Below are positions 1-7,740 of a DNA stretch of 64,000 bases, one piece after another. The translations under genes were made by a program, and so were the position numbers. A model generated the notes under the pieces. The model had not been told where the DNA came from. It was given only the letters and a program-made list of their open reading frames with translations, and made no database searches. The DNA is from VXYL01 sp965116935 (GTDB lineage: Bacteria; Pseudomonadota; Gammaproteobacteria; Pseudomonadales; Azotimanducaceae), in the NCBI GenBank assembly GCA_965116935.1, contig OZ220737.1:4092001-4156000 (forward strand), in the 5' to 3' direction. Each line of letters begins with the position of its first letter. Within the stretch, counting starts at the first letter, position 1.

Positions 1-548
1 GGCGCTTCGGGAATCTCGAGCGCAGCGGCGGCGGTGGCAAAGTCGCCGTAGGGGCGACGGATGCCATCGGCCACCACATGCCCGTCGTCGGTGGCGATTG
101 CGCCGACCGGCAGGCCGAGTTCGGCAGACGCCGCCTGAAGCAGCAAGTCGCGGCACTGGGCGCCCAACTCGCGCAATGGCAGGTAGTGGCCGCGCACGGA
201 TGTGCTCCCACCGGTGATCTGCACGCCGAATATGGGGTTGGCGTACTCCTCGTGCGGCCCGGCGAAGACGATGTCCATGTTCCAAGGCGCCACGTCGAGT
301 TCTTCGCCGATGATGGTGGCGAGCCCCGTGGTCACCCCTTGGCCCATCTCGTCGCGCGGGCAGTAGAAGCGCACCACGTTGTCCGGCGTGACTTCCAGGA
401 AGGCGTTGGGAACGAACGAACCCGCCTCAGGCGTGACCGGCGGCCGGCTCGCGCCGCAGCCAGCGAGACTCACGCCGACGATCAAGCCACCGCCGGCGAG
501 CCCGGTGGTGGTGAGGAACCTGCGTCGAGAGAGGTTCACACTGCTCAT
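1..548 (-). CDS. Molybdopterin-dependent oxidoreductase large subunit (IorB-like), 5' part
   Basis: This is the N-terminal part of a molybdenum hydroxylase large subunit, resembling isoquinoline 1-oxidoreductase beta or aldehyde dehydrogenase. It runs off the left edge of the window. The protein opens with a twin-arginine signal (SRRRFL at residues 8-13, then a hydrophobic stretch ending near AGCG), so the folded cofactor-loaded enzyme is probably exported by Tat. The text after it (VRFYCPRDEMGQGVTTGLAT) is the usual first conserved block of the family. Its ATG overlaps the stop codon of the upstream 2Fe-2S subunit gene by 4 bp (ATGA), so the two are translationally coupled subunits of one enzyme. 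The substrate cannot be read from this fragment. Confidence 0.85.
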   Translation of the reverse strand, partial: MSSVNLSRRRFLTTTGLAGGGLIVGVSLAGCGASRPPVTPEAGSFVPNAFLEVTPDNVVRFYCPRDEMGQGVTTGLATIIGEELDVAPWNMDIVFAGPHEEYANPIFGVQITGGSTSVRGHYLPLRELGAQCRDLLLQAASAELGLPVGAIATDDGHVVADGIRRPYGDFATAAAALEIPEA

Positions 549-1042
549 GTCGTGACCTCCTCGGCAAAGTCGCTGCCAGCCGCGCGGGCACCGTCGCTGG
601 CAACCGACAAGATCGCCTTCTTGATGCGCGGATAGCAGCCGCACCGGCAGATGTTGCCGGCCATGCCCTGTTCCACTTCCTGCTCGGTGGGGTTCGGGTT
701 GTTGGCGAGGAGGGCGGCGGCGGACATGATCTGCCCCGGCTGGCAGTACCCGCACTGCAGCACGCTCTGCTCATGCCATGCCGTTTGCAGCGGATGCGGG
801 CTTGCCGGCGTGCCGAGCCCTTCGATGGTAGTGACGCTCTGCCCCTGCACGCCGGCCAACGGCGTGATGCAACTGCGCACCGCTTCCCCAGCCACATGCA
901 TGGTGCAGGCGCCACACTGGCCCATACCACAGCCATACTTCGAGCCCTTGAGCTTGAACGTATCCCGAACGACCCACAGCAAGGGCGTATCGGGCGCTGC
1001 ATCCGTGCGAACGCTCTTCCCGTTCAACGTGAACTCGATCAT
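545..1042 (-). CDS. (2Fe-2S)-binding oxidoreductase small subunit (IorA-like)
   Basis: The gene encodes a 165-residue iron-sulfur subunit of a molybdenum hydroxylase that passes electrons from the molybdopterin subunit to an acceptor. A plant-type ferredoxin domain is at about residues 1-75 with cluster cysteines in YGCGMGQCGAC and a fourth in VRSC. An all-helical [2Fe-2S]-binding domain follows at about 80-150 with CGYCQPGQ and ICRCGCY. The length is typical for IorA, CoxS or XdhC-like small subunits. The next gene overlaps by 4 bp. The start ATG at 1042 gives the canonical family N-terminus MIEFTLNG. Confidence 0.93.
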   Translation of the reverse strand: MIEFTLNGKSVRTDAAPDTPLLWVVRDTFKLKGSKYGCGMGQCGACTMHVAGEAVRSCITPLAGVQGQSVTTIEGLGTPASPHPLQTAWHEQSVLQCGYCQPGQIMSAAALLANNPNPTEQEVEQGMAGNICRCGCYPRIKKAILSVASDGARAAGSDFAEEVTT

Positions 1043-1087
1043 GCGGCTCTCCTCAGGGGGTGGGAGGCGGTTGGGGCCGATGGTCTT

Positions 1088-1101
1088 TGGCGGAGAGGGA
1101 G
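1088..1101. repeat. att repeat 1: distal copy of the tRNA-Ser 3' end
   Basis: TGGCGGAGAGGGAG is identical to the last 14 bases (including CCA) of tRNA-Ser at 34,498-34,511, and a third copy is at 7,601-7,614. A decayed tyrosine integrase starts about 150 bp to the right. This marks the left chromosomal junction of the accessory region: backbone to the left, island A to the right. Confidence 0.8.
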
Positions 1102-1223
1102 ACCGCCGGAACGCCGATTTCCATGGGTTCCGAAGACCTCCCTAGGTTTGATTAACGATCTGATAAACCAAACATTTCTGTTCCTTGACGTTTCGCCGCG
1201 ATCCGCGCATCCTTTCCAAAATT

Positions 1224-1240
1224 GTGATAACCAACGTGAT
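1224..1240 (+). repeat. Paired arm-type repeat, left end of island A
   Basis: GTGATAACCAACGTGAT contains two GTGAT units 12 bp apart. A 15/17 match (GTGATAACCGATGTGAT) lies at 7,526-7,542 near the other end of island A. Placement beside the integrase start and close to both att repeats suggests integrase arm-binding sites. Confidence 0.5.
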
Positions 1241-1253
1241 AGCAAGACAGCCA

Positions 1254-2428
1254 GTGAAACGCCCCAAGCGTCTCTCTGCCACCTTCGTCAACACCGTCAA
1301 CGTTCCCGGCCGATACGGTGACGGACGCGGCGGACACGGCCTGAGCCTTCTCGTGAAGGAAGCATCCACCGGCGGCTTCTCCAAGTCTTGAGCGTAGAGA
1401 ATACGCCTCGACGGCAAGCCTGCCAACGTCGGCCTCGGCGCCTACCCGGTGGTCACGCTCGCACGCGCCCGGCAGAAGGCGCTCGACAACGCCCGGGTCG
1501 TCTCCGAGGGCCGCGACCCCCGCGACCGCGCCGGCCGCGCGCCGACCTTCGAGCGGGCCGTGGAGACGGTCATCGGGATCCACGCCGAGAAATGGAAGGA
1601 CGGCGGCAAGTCCGCGGCGCAGTGGCGCGCAAGCCTGCGCGACTACGCGGTGCCGAAGATCGGCGCCATGCGGGTGACCGCATCGGCACCGCCGACGTCA
1701 TGGAGGTGCTGCTGCCGATCTGGTCCACCAAGCGCGAGACGGCAAGGCGCGTTCGCCAGCGGATCAGCGCGGTGATGAAGTGGGCCGTGGCGCAGGGCTA
1801 CCGCGAGGACAATCCCGCCGGCGACGCGATCTCCGCGGCGCTGCCGAAGAACGGCGTGCGCCGCCAGCACCAGAGGGCGCTGCCGCACGCGCAGGTTGTC
1901 GACGCACTGGCGCGGGTGCGGGCCTCGAAGGCGCATCGCGCGACGGCGCTCGCCTTCGAGTTCCTCGTGCTGACGGCCTGCCGGTCGGGCGAGGTGCGGG
2001 GGGCGCGTTGGGACGAGGTGGACGCCGCCGCGGCCACCTGGACGGTCCCGGCGACGTGCGTGAAGTCGAAGCTCGAGCACCGCGTGCCTCTCTCCGGTCG
2101 GGCGGTGGCCGTCCTCGACGAGGCCCGGGAGATCGCCGACGGGAGCGGCCTCTTGTTTCCGTCGCCAACCGGCCGAGTGCTAAGCGACAGCACCCTTTCC
2201 AAGCTGCTGCGCGAACTCGGCATCGGCGCTGTGCCGCACGGCTTCCGCTCCAGCTTCCGCGACTGGGCCGCGGAGAAGACGGACGTGCCCCGCGAGGTCT
2301 GCGAGCTCGCCCTGGCCCACGTCAACAGCGACCGCGTAGAGGCCGCCTACCGACGTAGTGATCTGTTTGACCGCCGCCGAGACCTCATGAATCAATGGGC
2401 TGCCTACGTCGCTCCGGACCGCGTGTGA
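1254..2428 (+). pseudogene. Tyrosine recombinase, DUF4102-type island integrase, decayed
   Basis: This was the integrase of island A. Reading from GTG 1254, an N-terminal DUF4102-like segment is interrupted at 1,389 (TGA) and 1,395 (TAG). Both are one transition away from sense codons expected in the family (TGG and CAG in KSWxQR). A one-base loss near 1,675 then shifts the frame after KIGAMRV, and the catalytic domain continues open to 2,428. Catalytic residues are still visible: R in CRSGEVR, H-x-x-R in HGFRSSFR, the distal H in LALAH and the nucleophile Y in EAAYRRSD. The 3' part alone could be translated but lacks the arm-binding domain. Confidence 0.85.
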
Positions 2429-2539
2429 TCTATACAGCTGCGGGCAGCTTTGGCTAGCAATCCTCCGTTTGGGCCGGCTCTACGCCGCGCTGAACAAACT
2501 ATCGGTGCTTCTCGCGGCATTCGTGGTCGCACGTCGGCT

Positions 2540-3109
2540 TTACGCGGGACTCCCATGGTTTGGATCCGCACGCTGCACGAAAGCGTTCGCGGCCAGCGCC
2601 AGTTGCCAAAGGTCGATGTTGTGGACCAGATTCCCGGAACGCCTCCCCCCAGTTTCGTTGTAGTAGCGCGATCTCTCGAACGTGTGCCGGTGGACGCGTA
2701 CCGCCTCGTCGGCGTCCGACAGCGCGGCGTCCTGAAGACGGGTCCCCACAACTCGTCGCCGAACAACGCTTAGCTCGCGGCGGACACCTTCGCGGCATTC
2801 TTCCGGGATGTCGCACCACAGCAGGTGTAGGTCGTGCTCCTTCATGCAACTCGCATCCGCGTTCGCCCGAATCGCCAGGGTCTTTAGGCTCTGCTCGACC
2901 GACAACGCCAGCAGAACCGCCGACGCCCAGGTGACCTTGTTCCGCCAGTTCGCCTCGTTGATCAGCCGACCACTCACCTTCTCGAACAGCGTGCGTTGTT
3001 CCGCCACATCCGCAGGGTTTTGCCAGACCATCTGCGATGCGGCCGCCAAATTCCCCTCCGCCATCAGCGACCACGTTTGCGCGTTTTGATTCCGGAACCG
3101 ACCTGCCAT
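2540..3109 (-). CDS. HEPN-like hypothetical protein
   Basis: The product is a 189-residue, mostly helical protein. The stretch ALSVEQSLKTLAIRA followed by KEHDLHLLW and later FERSRYYNE and HNIDLWQLALAANAFV has the layout of HEPN/AbiV-like domains, where a hydrophobic helix with an E-x-x-L-K core precedes an H-D-L-x-x-L helix. A possible R-x5-H stretch lies in RSGNLVH, but I cannot confirm an RNase active site. It lies alone on the minus strand between the integrase remnant and a short plus-strand gene, as accessory defence-type cargo often does. It could instead be an unrelated helical protein. Confidence 0.55.
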   Translation of the reverse strand: MAGRFRNQNAQTWSLMAEGNLAAASQMVWQNPADVAEQRTLFEKVSGRLINEANWRNKVTWASAVLLALSVEQSLKTLAIRANADASCMKEHDLHLLWCDIPEECREGVRRELSVVRRRVVGTRLQDAALSDADEAVRVHRHTFERSRYYNETGGRRSGNLVHNIDLWQLALAANAFVQRADPNHGSPA

Positions 3110-3410
3110 GTCACGGTCCAGATGCCCCTCTGCTGAGCGCCACCATCATAGCCGTCTAGGCGTAACCCCTATTCGGCTAGCCTCACCGCCGAGACGCCGA
3201 GTGCTCACCCCGCTCAGGGTAGCGTACCGTCGAAACGGACTCGACCAGACCGTCGATGCGACCAAGCGGGCCCCGCGTGCTCCGACGGTCAACCGGACGG
3301 TTCTCCGCGCGCGCTCCGACCTTGCTGGCGAGGTGACCGCCCTGCGCGCGTGTACCGCCCGTTCAAGCACCGACGCACTCCGCGTCGCAACGCCTGAGTA
3401 GGAGACCGAC

Positions 3411-3881
3411 ATGGACCCCTCGAGCCTCATCGCCCAGTGGAGCGGGAAACTCCCCGGGGGCTTCGTACCGGCCGCCACCCTTCGCCCGACTTCCGCCCCG
3501 GAGTGTTCCCTCAAGGGGTGCAGAAAGCCGGCGGCCATCAAGAAGGACGGAGCCTTCGGCTACTCCTGCCGGCCCTGCCTTGACCGCCGAGCCGCCAGTT
3601 GCCGCAGAAGACGAGCGGCACTGACGGCGGAAGGTGGTTGCCGTCGCGGTGCGTACCGCAAGCGGCTGCAGGGCGACTTCCTCTGGCAGCGGTGCCGCGA
3701 GGACCGCGACATCGAGCGAGCGCAGAATCGCCAGGGACGCCATCGACGCAGCGGCGATCGACGAGTTCGCGGCCAAGCCCGAGACCGCGCACCGCGTGGG
3801 CAATCTCGACCGCGGAACATCGCCTGGTTGCCCGCCATCCCTGGGCCCAGGTTGCAGGGATGCGCCACAACGTCCGTGTGA
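3411..3881 (+). CDS. Small cysteine-rich (zinc-ribbon-like) hypothetical protein
   Basis: The ATG at 3411 follows a GGAG box (3,402-3,405). The first 60 residues look coding: a 28-residue leader, then CSLKGCRKPA, a 13-residue spacer and CRPCLDRRA, i.e. two C-x(2-4)-C pairs followed by an arginine-rich helix, which suits a zinc ribbon. The rest (to residue 156) is arginine-rich and of low complexity. It may be frameshifted, since C-x-x-C-like pairs also appear in an adjacent frame near 3,650-3,700. I recognise no family. The 300 bp upstream (3,110-3,410) hold nothing else I can support. Confidence 0.4.
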   Translation: MDPSSLIAQWSGKLPGGFVPAATLRPTSAPECSLKGCRKPAAIKKDGAFGYSCRPCLDRRAASCRRRRAALTAEGGCRRGAYRKRLQGDFLWQRCREDRDIERAQNRQGRHRRSGDRRVRGQARDRAPRGQSRPRNIAWLPAIPGPRLQGCATTSV

Positions 3882-3959
3882 CGCGGCGTCTCCGGATCGG
3901 ATAGCGGCAGGGCGGGGAATGCGGCCGCGCCCCGCGGCCGCATTGGCCGGCGGGGCGGG

Positions 3960-4523
3960 CGTGGTCAGCTCAGTTTTGATGGGCTATCCACCTGCCTCGA
4001 ATCGAGATCTGCGGAGCCGCAGACTTGCTGCGTAAAGCCCTTGACGCCATTCGCGCTGCCGTCCTAGAGGCGGCAGCTGCGGCGCGTCGTTCCCGACGGT
4101 GGCCGCGAGCCCGGTTTCGGCCCGACGACCCGCGCAGCTGCCCCTCTCTCGGAGCACGCCGGGAGACGTCCCGGCGCCGCGCGTTCGTCGCGCCACGGTT
4201 CAGGCGGCTTCGTGCGCCGGTCTTCGCCCGACCCCGCAGGGTCCCTGAGGGAACCCGCGCGGCAGCCGCTTGCCGTGAGTTGGATCGAGCCCCCATCGCG
4301 TGCGATGTGGCCCGCCGTGCCTTGTCGGTGCATCTGCCCGGGCAACGCCATTACGGCGATGCGGCACTGGGTCGCCTGGTGGCACCTTACGTCGGCCTTG
4401 CCGACCACGCCGCGCCATGCGCGGCAGGGAACGGGGCAGACCCTAGCACGCCGTCACGATGGCCGCACTACCGATTTCCTTACCCGATCCCTCATCGCCA
4501 CTGGCCTCGATGCTGCTTCCCCC
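3960..4523 (-). other. Orphan leader homologous to the recombinase leaders, no recombinase attached
   Basis: Read on the minus strand from 4,523 leftwards, the first 100 bases align with the start of the leaders at 23,768 and 29,764. Shared blocks are GGCCAG(n)GGCG, GGTAAG, GTGACG and GTGCTAG(n)GT in the same order. The rest is GC-rich, non-coding and rich in short palindromes, like the other two leaders. The end near 3,930 contains GGCCGCGGGGCGCGG, also found at the end of the 24-kb leader (24,351-24,365). No recombinase follows here, so this is a truncated or stand-alone copy. Confidence 0.5.
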
Positions 4524-4609
4524 GCCTGTCACTACCCTTTCGCCACGCCGCCCGCGATCCCCCGCCTCGTCCGTGCGACGTTCTGCGATGCGTTCGGGTA
4601 GTGATAGGC
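4524..4609 (-). repeat. 86-bp inverted-repeat unit (GTCACTACC type), copy 1
   Basis: The plus strand starts GCCTGTCACTACCC (4,524-4,537) and ends GGGTAGTGATAGGC (4,596-4,609); the arms are inverted with one mismatch. Compared with copy 2 in the leader-proximal orientation, the interior shares blocks such as GTyGCaCGGA and GGCGGCG. The unit sits immediately before the orphan leader on the minus strand. Confidence 0.6.
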
Positions 4610-4752
4610 GGCATCCGAGACCACCCCGAGCACATCTGTTCCACAGCGGCACCGCTGATCAAGTGGCACGAGTAGCTACGCGTCCACGGAACTCACCATT
4701 CCACCATTGTGCAACTGGTCCTCACCGAGACCGGGCGTCTCACCCGGTGACG

Positions 4753-6267
4753 TCACTCGCCGCGCTTGGCATCGGGTTGAAGCCTGCTTTGCACGAGCTG
4801 TGCTCGGTGGCTTACTCTCGCAGCATCTCGAAGTATGGAGGTCATGCGCTCATCTACCTGCGCCCCTTCGCCCCGCGATTGTCTGGCAGATCCATCGAAG
4901 ACCGCGAACCCAAACAAGGGGCCGACCGCTGCGAAGGCATGAGAGGCCTGCAAGACGATTGCATCGACGTCATTTCCGCTGGCGTCGGGAACGAGTTCCA
5001 GGAAGGACTCCGGGGTGTCCCCCGCAGGCACCATCGCAATCCGATCCATCGGTACAGGAACACCATGCTCCCGGAAGTCGTCAATGATCGTCGATATGTC
5101 GATGAACGGTACCGTGCGGACCAGGTCAGACATCCCGTCTGATCCCATCCCGGCCCCGCCGGGCGCGACAAACTGGAGGTTTAGTGCTCTGGCCTTGAAG
5201 TGCACGCTAGGGCCATGCACGCCGGCCAGTGCCGTCAGGCGGCGATACTTGGCGATGAACGCAATCAGTATGGCTAGCACGAAGTTGAGATCCGCCACGT
5301 ACGGATCCACGAAGCCCTGGCGGACCAAGGCATCGACGAACGCGTCAACGTTGTTGTAGCCACGTAGCGTGTCCCGGAGCGCGTCCGTTGTTCCGGCCCG
5401 CCGCATTGGAACCGGCACGAGCAAGTCGCACGCCAGACCCCAACGGAGACGGCACGTCAGGCCGAGCTGCAGCGGGTTGTTACCCATGACCTGCCGAGCC
5501 ACTAGGCCGCCTGGTGCAGGATAGACGACGTCGAAGAAGATGGAGGACGCGTCGTCTGGTTTGGCCAGCACTTCCCGGACCTCTGGGATGGACGCGTTCA
5601 GCGTCGGGTTGCTTTGCTGCCAAGGGTCCAGCGTGAACAGGAACCTGATGAATGGGGTTCTCTCCTCCATGGCTGAGAACCTCGGGTCTGTGTTGACCCA
5701 CTCGGAGACACTGCGGCGAGTCTCGTTCGCCCGCTCTGAGAGCTGGCTGATCAACAGCGCATCGGTCTCCGGCCTTGGCTCCGAGCTGTCTCCAACGCGT
5801 GTGTATATGCGAGCGTCCTTGTGGACGTGGGGCGCGGTGTTACTGGGCGGTACGCAGATGGCGATGACGGCCGTGTCTTCAAGCAACCCAACCGCATGGC
5901 AGGGACCCTTGATGACCTTCGTGTCGAAGTGGGGCGCATGGCTCAGGTGGAGACCAGCGGCTTGTCTGACCCGCTGCATGGCGGAATCCAAATCGCGGAC
6001 GGAAATCCCCGGAAAGGAACCGGCGACAGGATCGTCCTTGGACTTCTCCTTGACGCCAACGAACAGCCAACCACCGTAGGTGTTTGCGAAGGACGAGATG
6101 GACTTGGCTAGCTTCGGTAGGGAGACAAGATCGCGTTTGTACTCGATGTGCCAACCCTCAGCGACCGACCGCAGTTTGGCGAGGTCGGCCCCATCGAGAT
6201 CTGCTTGGGACTTGTCAAAGGGCGAGAACGTATCGGCCACGCTTCTGTCACACCGCAGAGGACGCAA
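4753..6267 (-). CDS. AlbA_2 (Schlafen-type) domain protein
   Basis: The product is 504 residues. The N-terminal region (about residues 35-150) carries the AlbA_2 putative nucleic-acid-binding domain: WHIEYKRDLVSLPKLAKSIS, then SFANTYGGWLFVGVKE, and later a conserved YTRVGDSSEPR block. The remaining 330 residues have no family I recognise and may be a sensor or effector part. AlbA_2/Schlafen proteins are often accessory or defence-linked regulators, which fits its place in an island next to a DUF429 gene on the same strand. The start is uncertain: TTG at 6267 opens the frame and a GTG at 6240 is an alternative. Confidence 0.75.
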   Translation of the reverse strand: MRPLRCDRSVADTFSPFDKSQADLDGADLAKLRSVAEGWHIEYKRDLVSLPKLAKSISSFANTYGGWLFVGVKEKSKDDPVAGSFPGISVRDLDSAMQRVRQAAGLHLSHAPHFDTKVIKGPCHAVGLLEDTAVIAICVPPSNTAPHVHKDARIYTRVGDSSEPRPETDALLISQLSERANETRRSVSEWVNTDPRFSAMEERTPFIRFLFTLDPWQQSNPTLNASIPEVREVLAKPDDASSIFFDVVYPAPGGLVARQVMGNNPLQLGLTCRLRWGLACDLLVPVPMRRAGTTDALRDTLRGYNNVDAFVDALVRQGFVDPYVADLNFVLAILIAFIAKYRRLTALAGVHGPSVHFKARALNLQFVAPGGAGMGSDGMSDLVRTVPFIDISTIIDDFREHGVPVPMDRIAMVPAGDTPESFLELVPDASGNDVDAIVLQASHAFAAVGPLFGFAVFDGSARQSRGEGAQVDERMTSILRDAARVSHRAQLVQSRLQPDAKRGE

Positions 6268-6420
6268 ACCAATCTACACCATGCCGGCTTAGGTGCTCCG
6301 CACACGGGTTCGCTCCGCGGCGGGGAGCGAACTTAGTGCTCCGTATCGTCCCATCGCCGCCGGTATCTGTCGCAACGTTGCCGTCAGTAGGCCGATGTCG
6401 AGGACCCTCGTTGCTCCCTC

Positions 6421-7179
6421 CTAGTCGGACCCCAAGTGCCTACGACACCAGATCCATCCCTCGCGTACGGCAAGCCCGTGGTCCACGGGCGACATGCACT
6501 CGCCGCGCACGAAGTCGCGCGCCGCCAACACACACGCAACCGCATCCAGCGCATCGGCGTTCTCGAGAACCGTTGAGAGGCAGGCGCCTGTTAGTCTGAC
6601 GCTGGACATTCCGCTTACGATCGCACTGCGGGTCAATCGATGCTCTGTTCGACCGGGGTCTTTGTAGCCCGAGAAAGGCAGCCCGTGAGACTTCAAGGTC
6701 GCGGCCGGATACACCTCTATGACGGACGTCCGGCGTAGGTCTTGGGGACTCCATGCCAACGGCATCGGCAAGCTGGTCTTGCGGGCCAGCAAGTCCACGC
6801 CGGCAAGGGCCGCATGGGCCGTTCGCGCTATGCGATCGGCACCGACATCCAGCGGCTGTTTGCCCGTTCGTTCGCGGATGTGCTTGTCGGTGGCGCGTCG
6901 GAAGAGATCGTTGGAGTCACGCGCCATCCTCGACCCGGCCCTGTGATCTTGCAGCGTCGCGGCGAGGGGCTGCGGCCATCCCAAGGGGGCATCGATCGCG
7001 ATCAGCGTGTCCTGTTCGGATTCGACCAGCCAAAGGGCCACCTGCTCCCACGGTTCGCGGATCCCTGCAAGCACCTGGCGCACGTCCGCCGCTTCGCCGT
7101 CAGTATCGGCCAATGCGATGCCGACGTTACGCGACTTCGCTGCGCAGTCGATTCCGATGAGCCTCAATGAACGTCCCAT
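6421..7179 (-). CDS. DUF429 domain-containing protein
   Basis: The 252-residue product begins MGRSLRLIGIDCAAKSRNVG, a beta-strand with a catalytic-looking Asp as in RNase H-like folds. It continues with LIAIDAPLGWP, FRRATDKHIRE, VIEVYPAATL and a late DALDAVACVLAAR. These are the ordered motifs of DUF429 (predicted nuclease-like, RNase H fold). Start ATG 7179 is chosen because the open frame upstream has no family match. It lies just behind the AlbA_2 gene on the same strand (150 bp apart). The biochemical role is not established for the family. Confidence 0.8.
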   Translation of the reverse strand: MGRSLRLIGIDCAAKSRNVGIALADTDGEAADVRQVLAGIREPWEQVALWLVESEQDTLIAIDAPLGWPQPLAATLQDHRAGSRMARDSNDLFRRATDKHIRERTGKQPLDVGADRIARTAHAALAGVDLLARKTSLPMPLAWSPQDLRRTSVIEVYPAATLKSHGLPFSGYKDPGRTEHRLTRSAIVSGMSSVRLTGACLSTVLENADALDAVACVLAARDFVRGECMSPVDHGLAVREGWIWCRRHLGSD

Positions 7180-7600
7180 TCGCGTCCCTGCGGGAACCAC
7201 ATCGTCGCGCCCATCCGAATCGAAGCTCGCGGCGCGCCTGACATGCAAGCCGCGCAATACTGGACATGAACCCAAGGTCGACCAGGAGAACGAGCTGATT
7301 GGGGCCTGTCGTCGTCGCGCAAGAACACTCGCCTCCGGTCGGGCGAGGTGCGCGCGGTGCGCCAGCCGGTCATCTCAGTGTGGCGGTTCGAATGGTGAGC
7401 CGCATTCTGTCCCGCTTTGCGCAGTTCGACCGCTCACGGGCGACATCCGCGGGATCGTCGGTCCTCAGCGTGGCGCCTACGGAGCCGTGCAGGGCTTCGC
7501 GGGCCCGATCGATCATGCGGACAAAGTGATAACCGATGTGATTTTGGAATCCCGACTGAAGGAATAATCTGTTTATTTTCATATAGTTATTTACCTTGAG
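7180..7600. other. Right terminal segment of island A, no gene recognised
   Basis: These 420 bp contain only short open frames without recognisable coding features. Near the right end lie the second GTGATAACC arm-type repeat (7,526-7,542) and an AT-rich stretch (7,565-7,600) directly before the att repeat. Confidence 0.5.
7526..7542 (+). repeat. Paired arm-type repeat, right end of island A
   Basis: GTGATAACCGATGTGAT matches the left-end copy at 1,224-1,240 in 15 of 17 positions and in the same orientation. Confidence 0.5.
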
Positions 7601-7614
7601 TGGCGGAGAGGGAG
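7601..7614. repeat. att repeat 2: junction between islands A and B
   Basis: An exact 14-bp copy of the tRNA-Ser 3' end (TGGCGGAGAGGGAG). Island A ends here and island B begins. The intact integrase gene starts about 130 bp to the right. Confidence 0.8.
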
Positions 7615-7673
7615 TCCGTCACTACACTTTCTCACTGCCTGTCGCTGCGTCTTCCGAAGGTAACTTAACCGAA

Positions 7674-7693
7674 TGATAAATTAGCACTTATCA
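7674..7693. promoter_or_regulatory. Inverted repeat upstream of the island B integrase
   Basis: TGATAA and TTATCA flank an 8-bp centre in an AT-rich stretch about 50 bp before the integrase. It could be an operator or accessory-protein site in the att region. No promoter is resolved with confidence. Confidence 0.3.
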
Positions 7694-7740
7694 ATCTCTA
7701 TGCGCACCTTGACCACTCGCAGAGCATCCCCCATACTCGC

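Larger units (their letters stand above)
1088..7600. mobile_element. Genomic island A (tRNA-Ser, outer island)
   Basis: This 6.5-kb island lies between two copies of the tRNA-Ser 3' end. It carries its own integrase (now a pseudogene) next to the left repeat and matched integrase-arm-like repeats near both ends (1,224 and 7,526). Cargo is a HEPN-like protein, a small cysteine-containing protein, an orphan inverted-repeat/leader module, an AlbA_2 protein and a DUF429 protein. With the integrase broken, it is probably no longer self-mobile, though island B's enzyme might still recognise the shared att core. Confidence 0.7.

Noticed and set aside
826..834. GGTAGTGAC inside iorA as part of the inverted-repeat family
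   Set aside because: A single 9-bp match within conserved coding sequence and no partner arm.
4025..4675. A 216-codon plus frame in the island A leader
   Set aside because: It crosses the inverted-repeat unit, lacks motifs and the homologous leaders do not conserve it.
7615..7630. CCGTCACTACA next to att repeat 2 as a fourth GTCACTACC unit
   Set aside because: Only one arm is present and there is no inverted partner within 150 bp.
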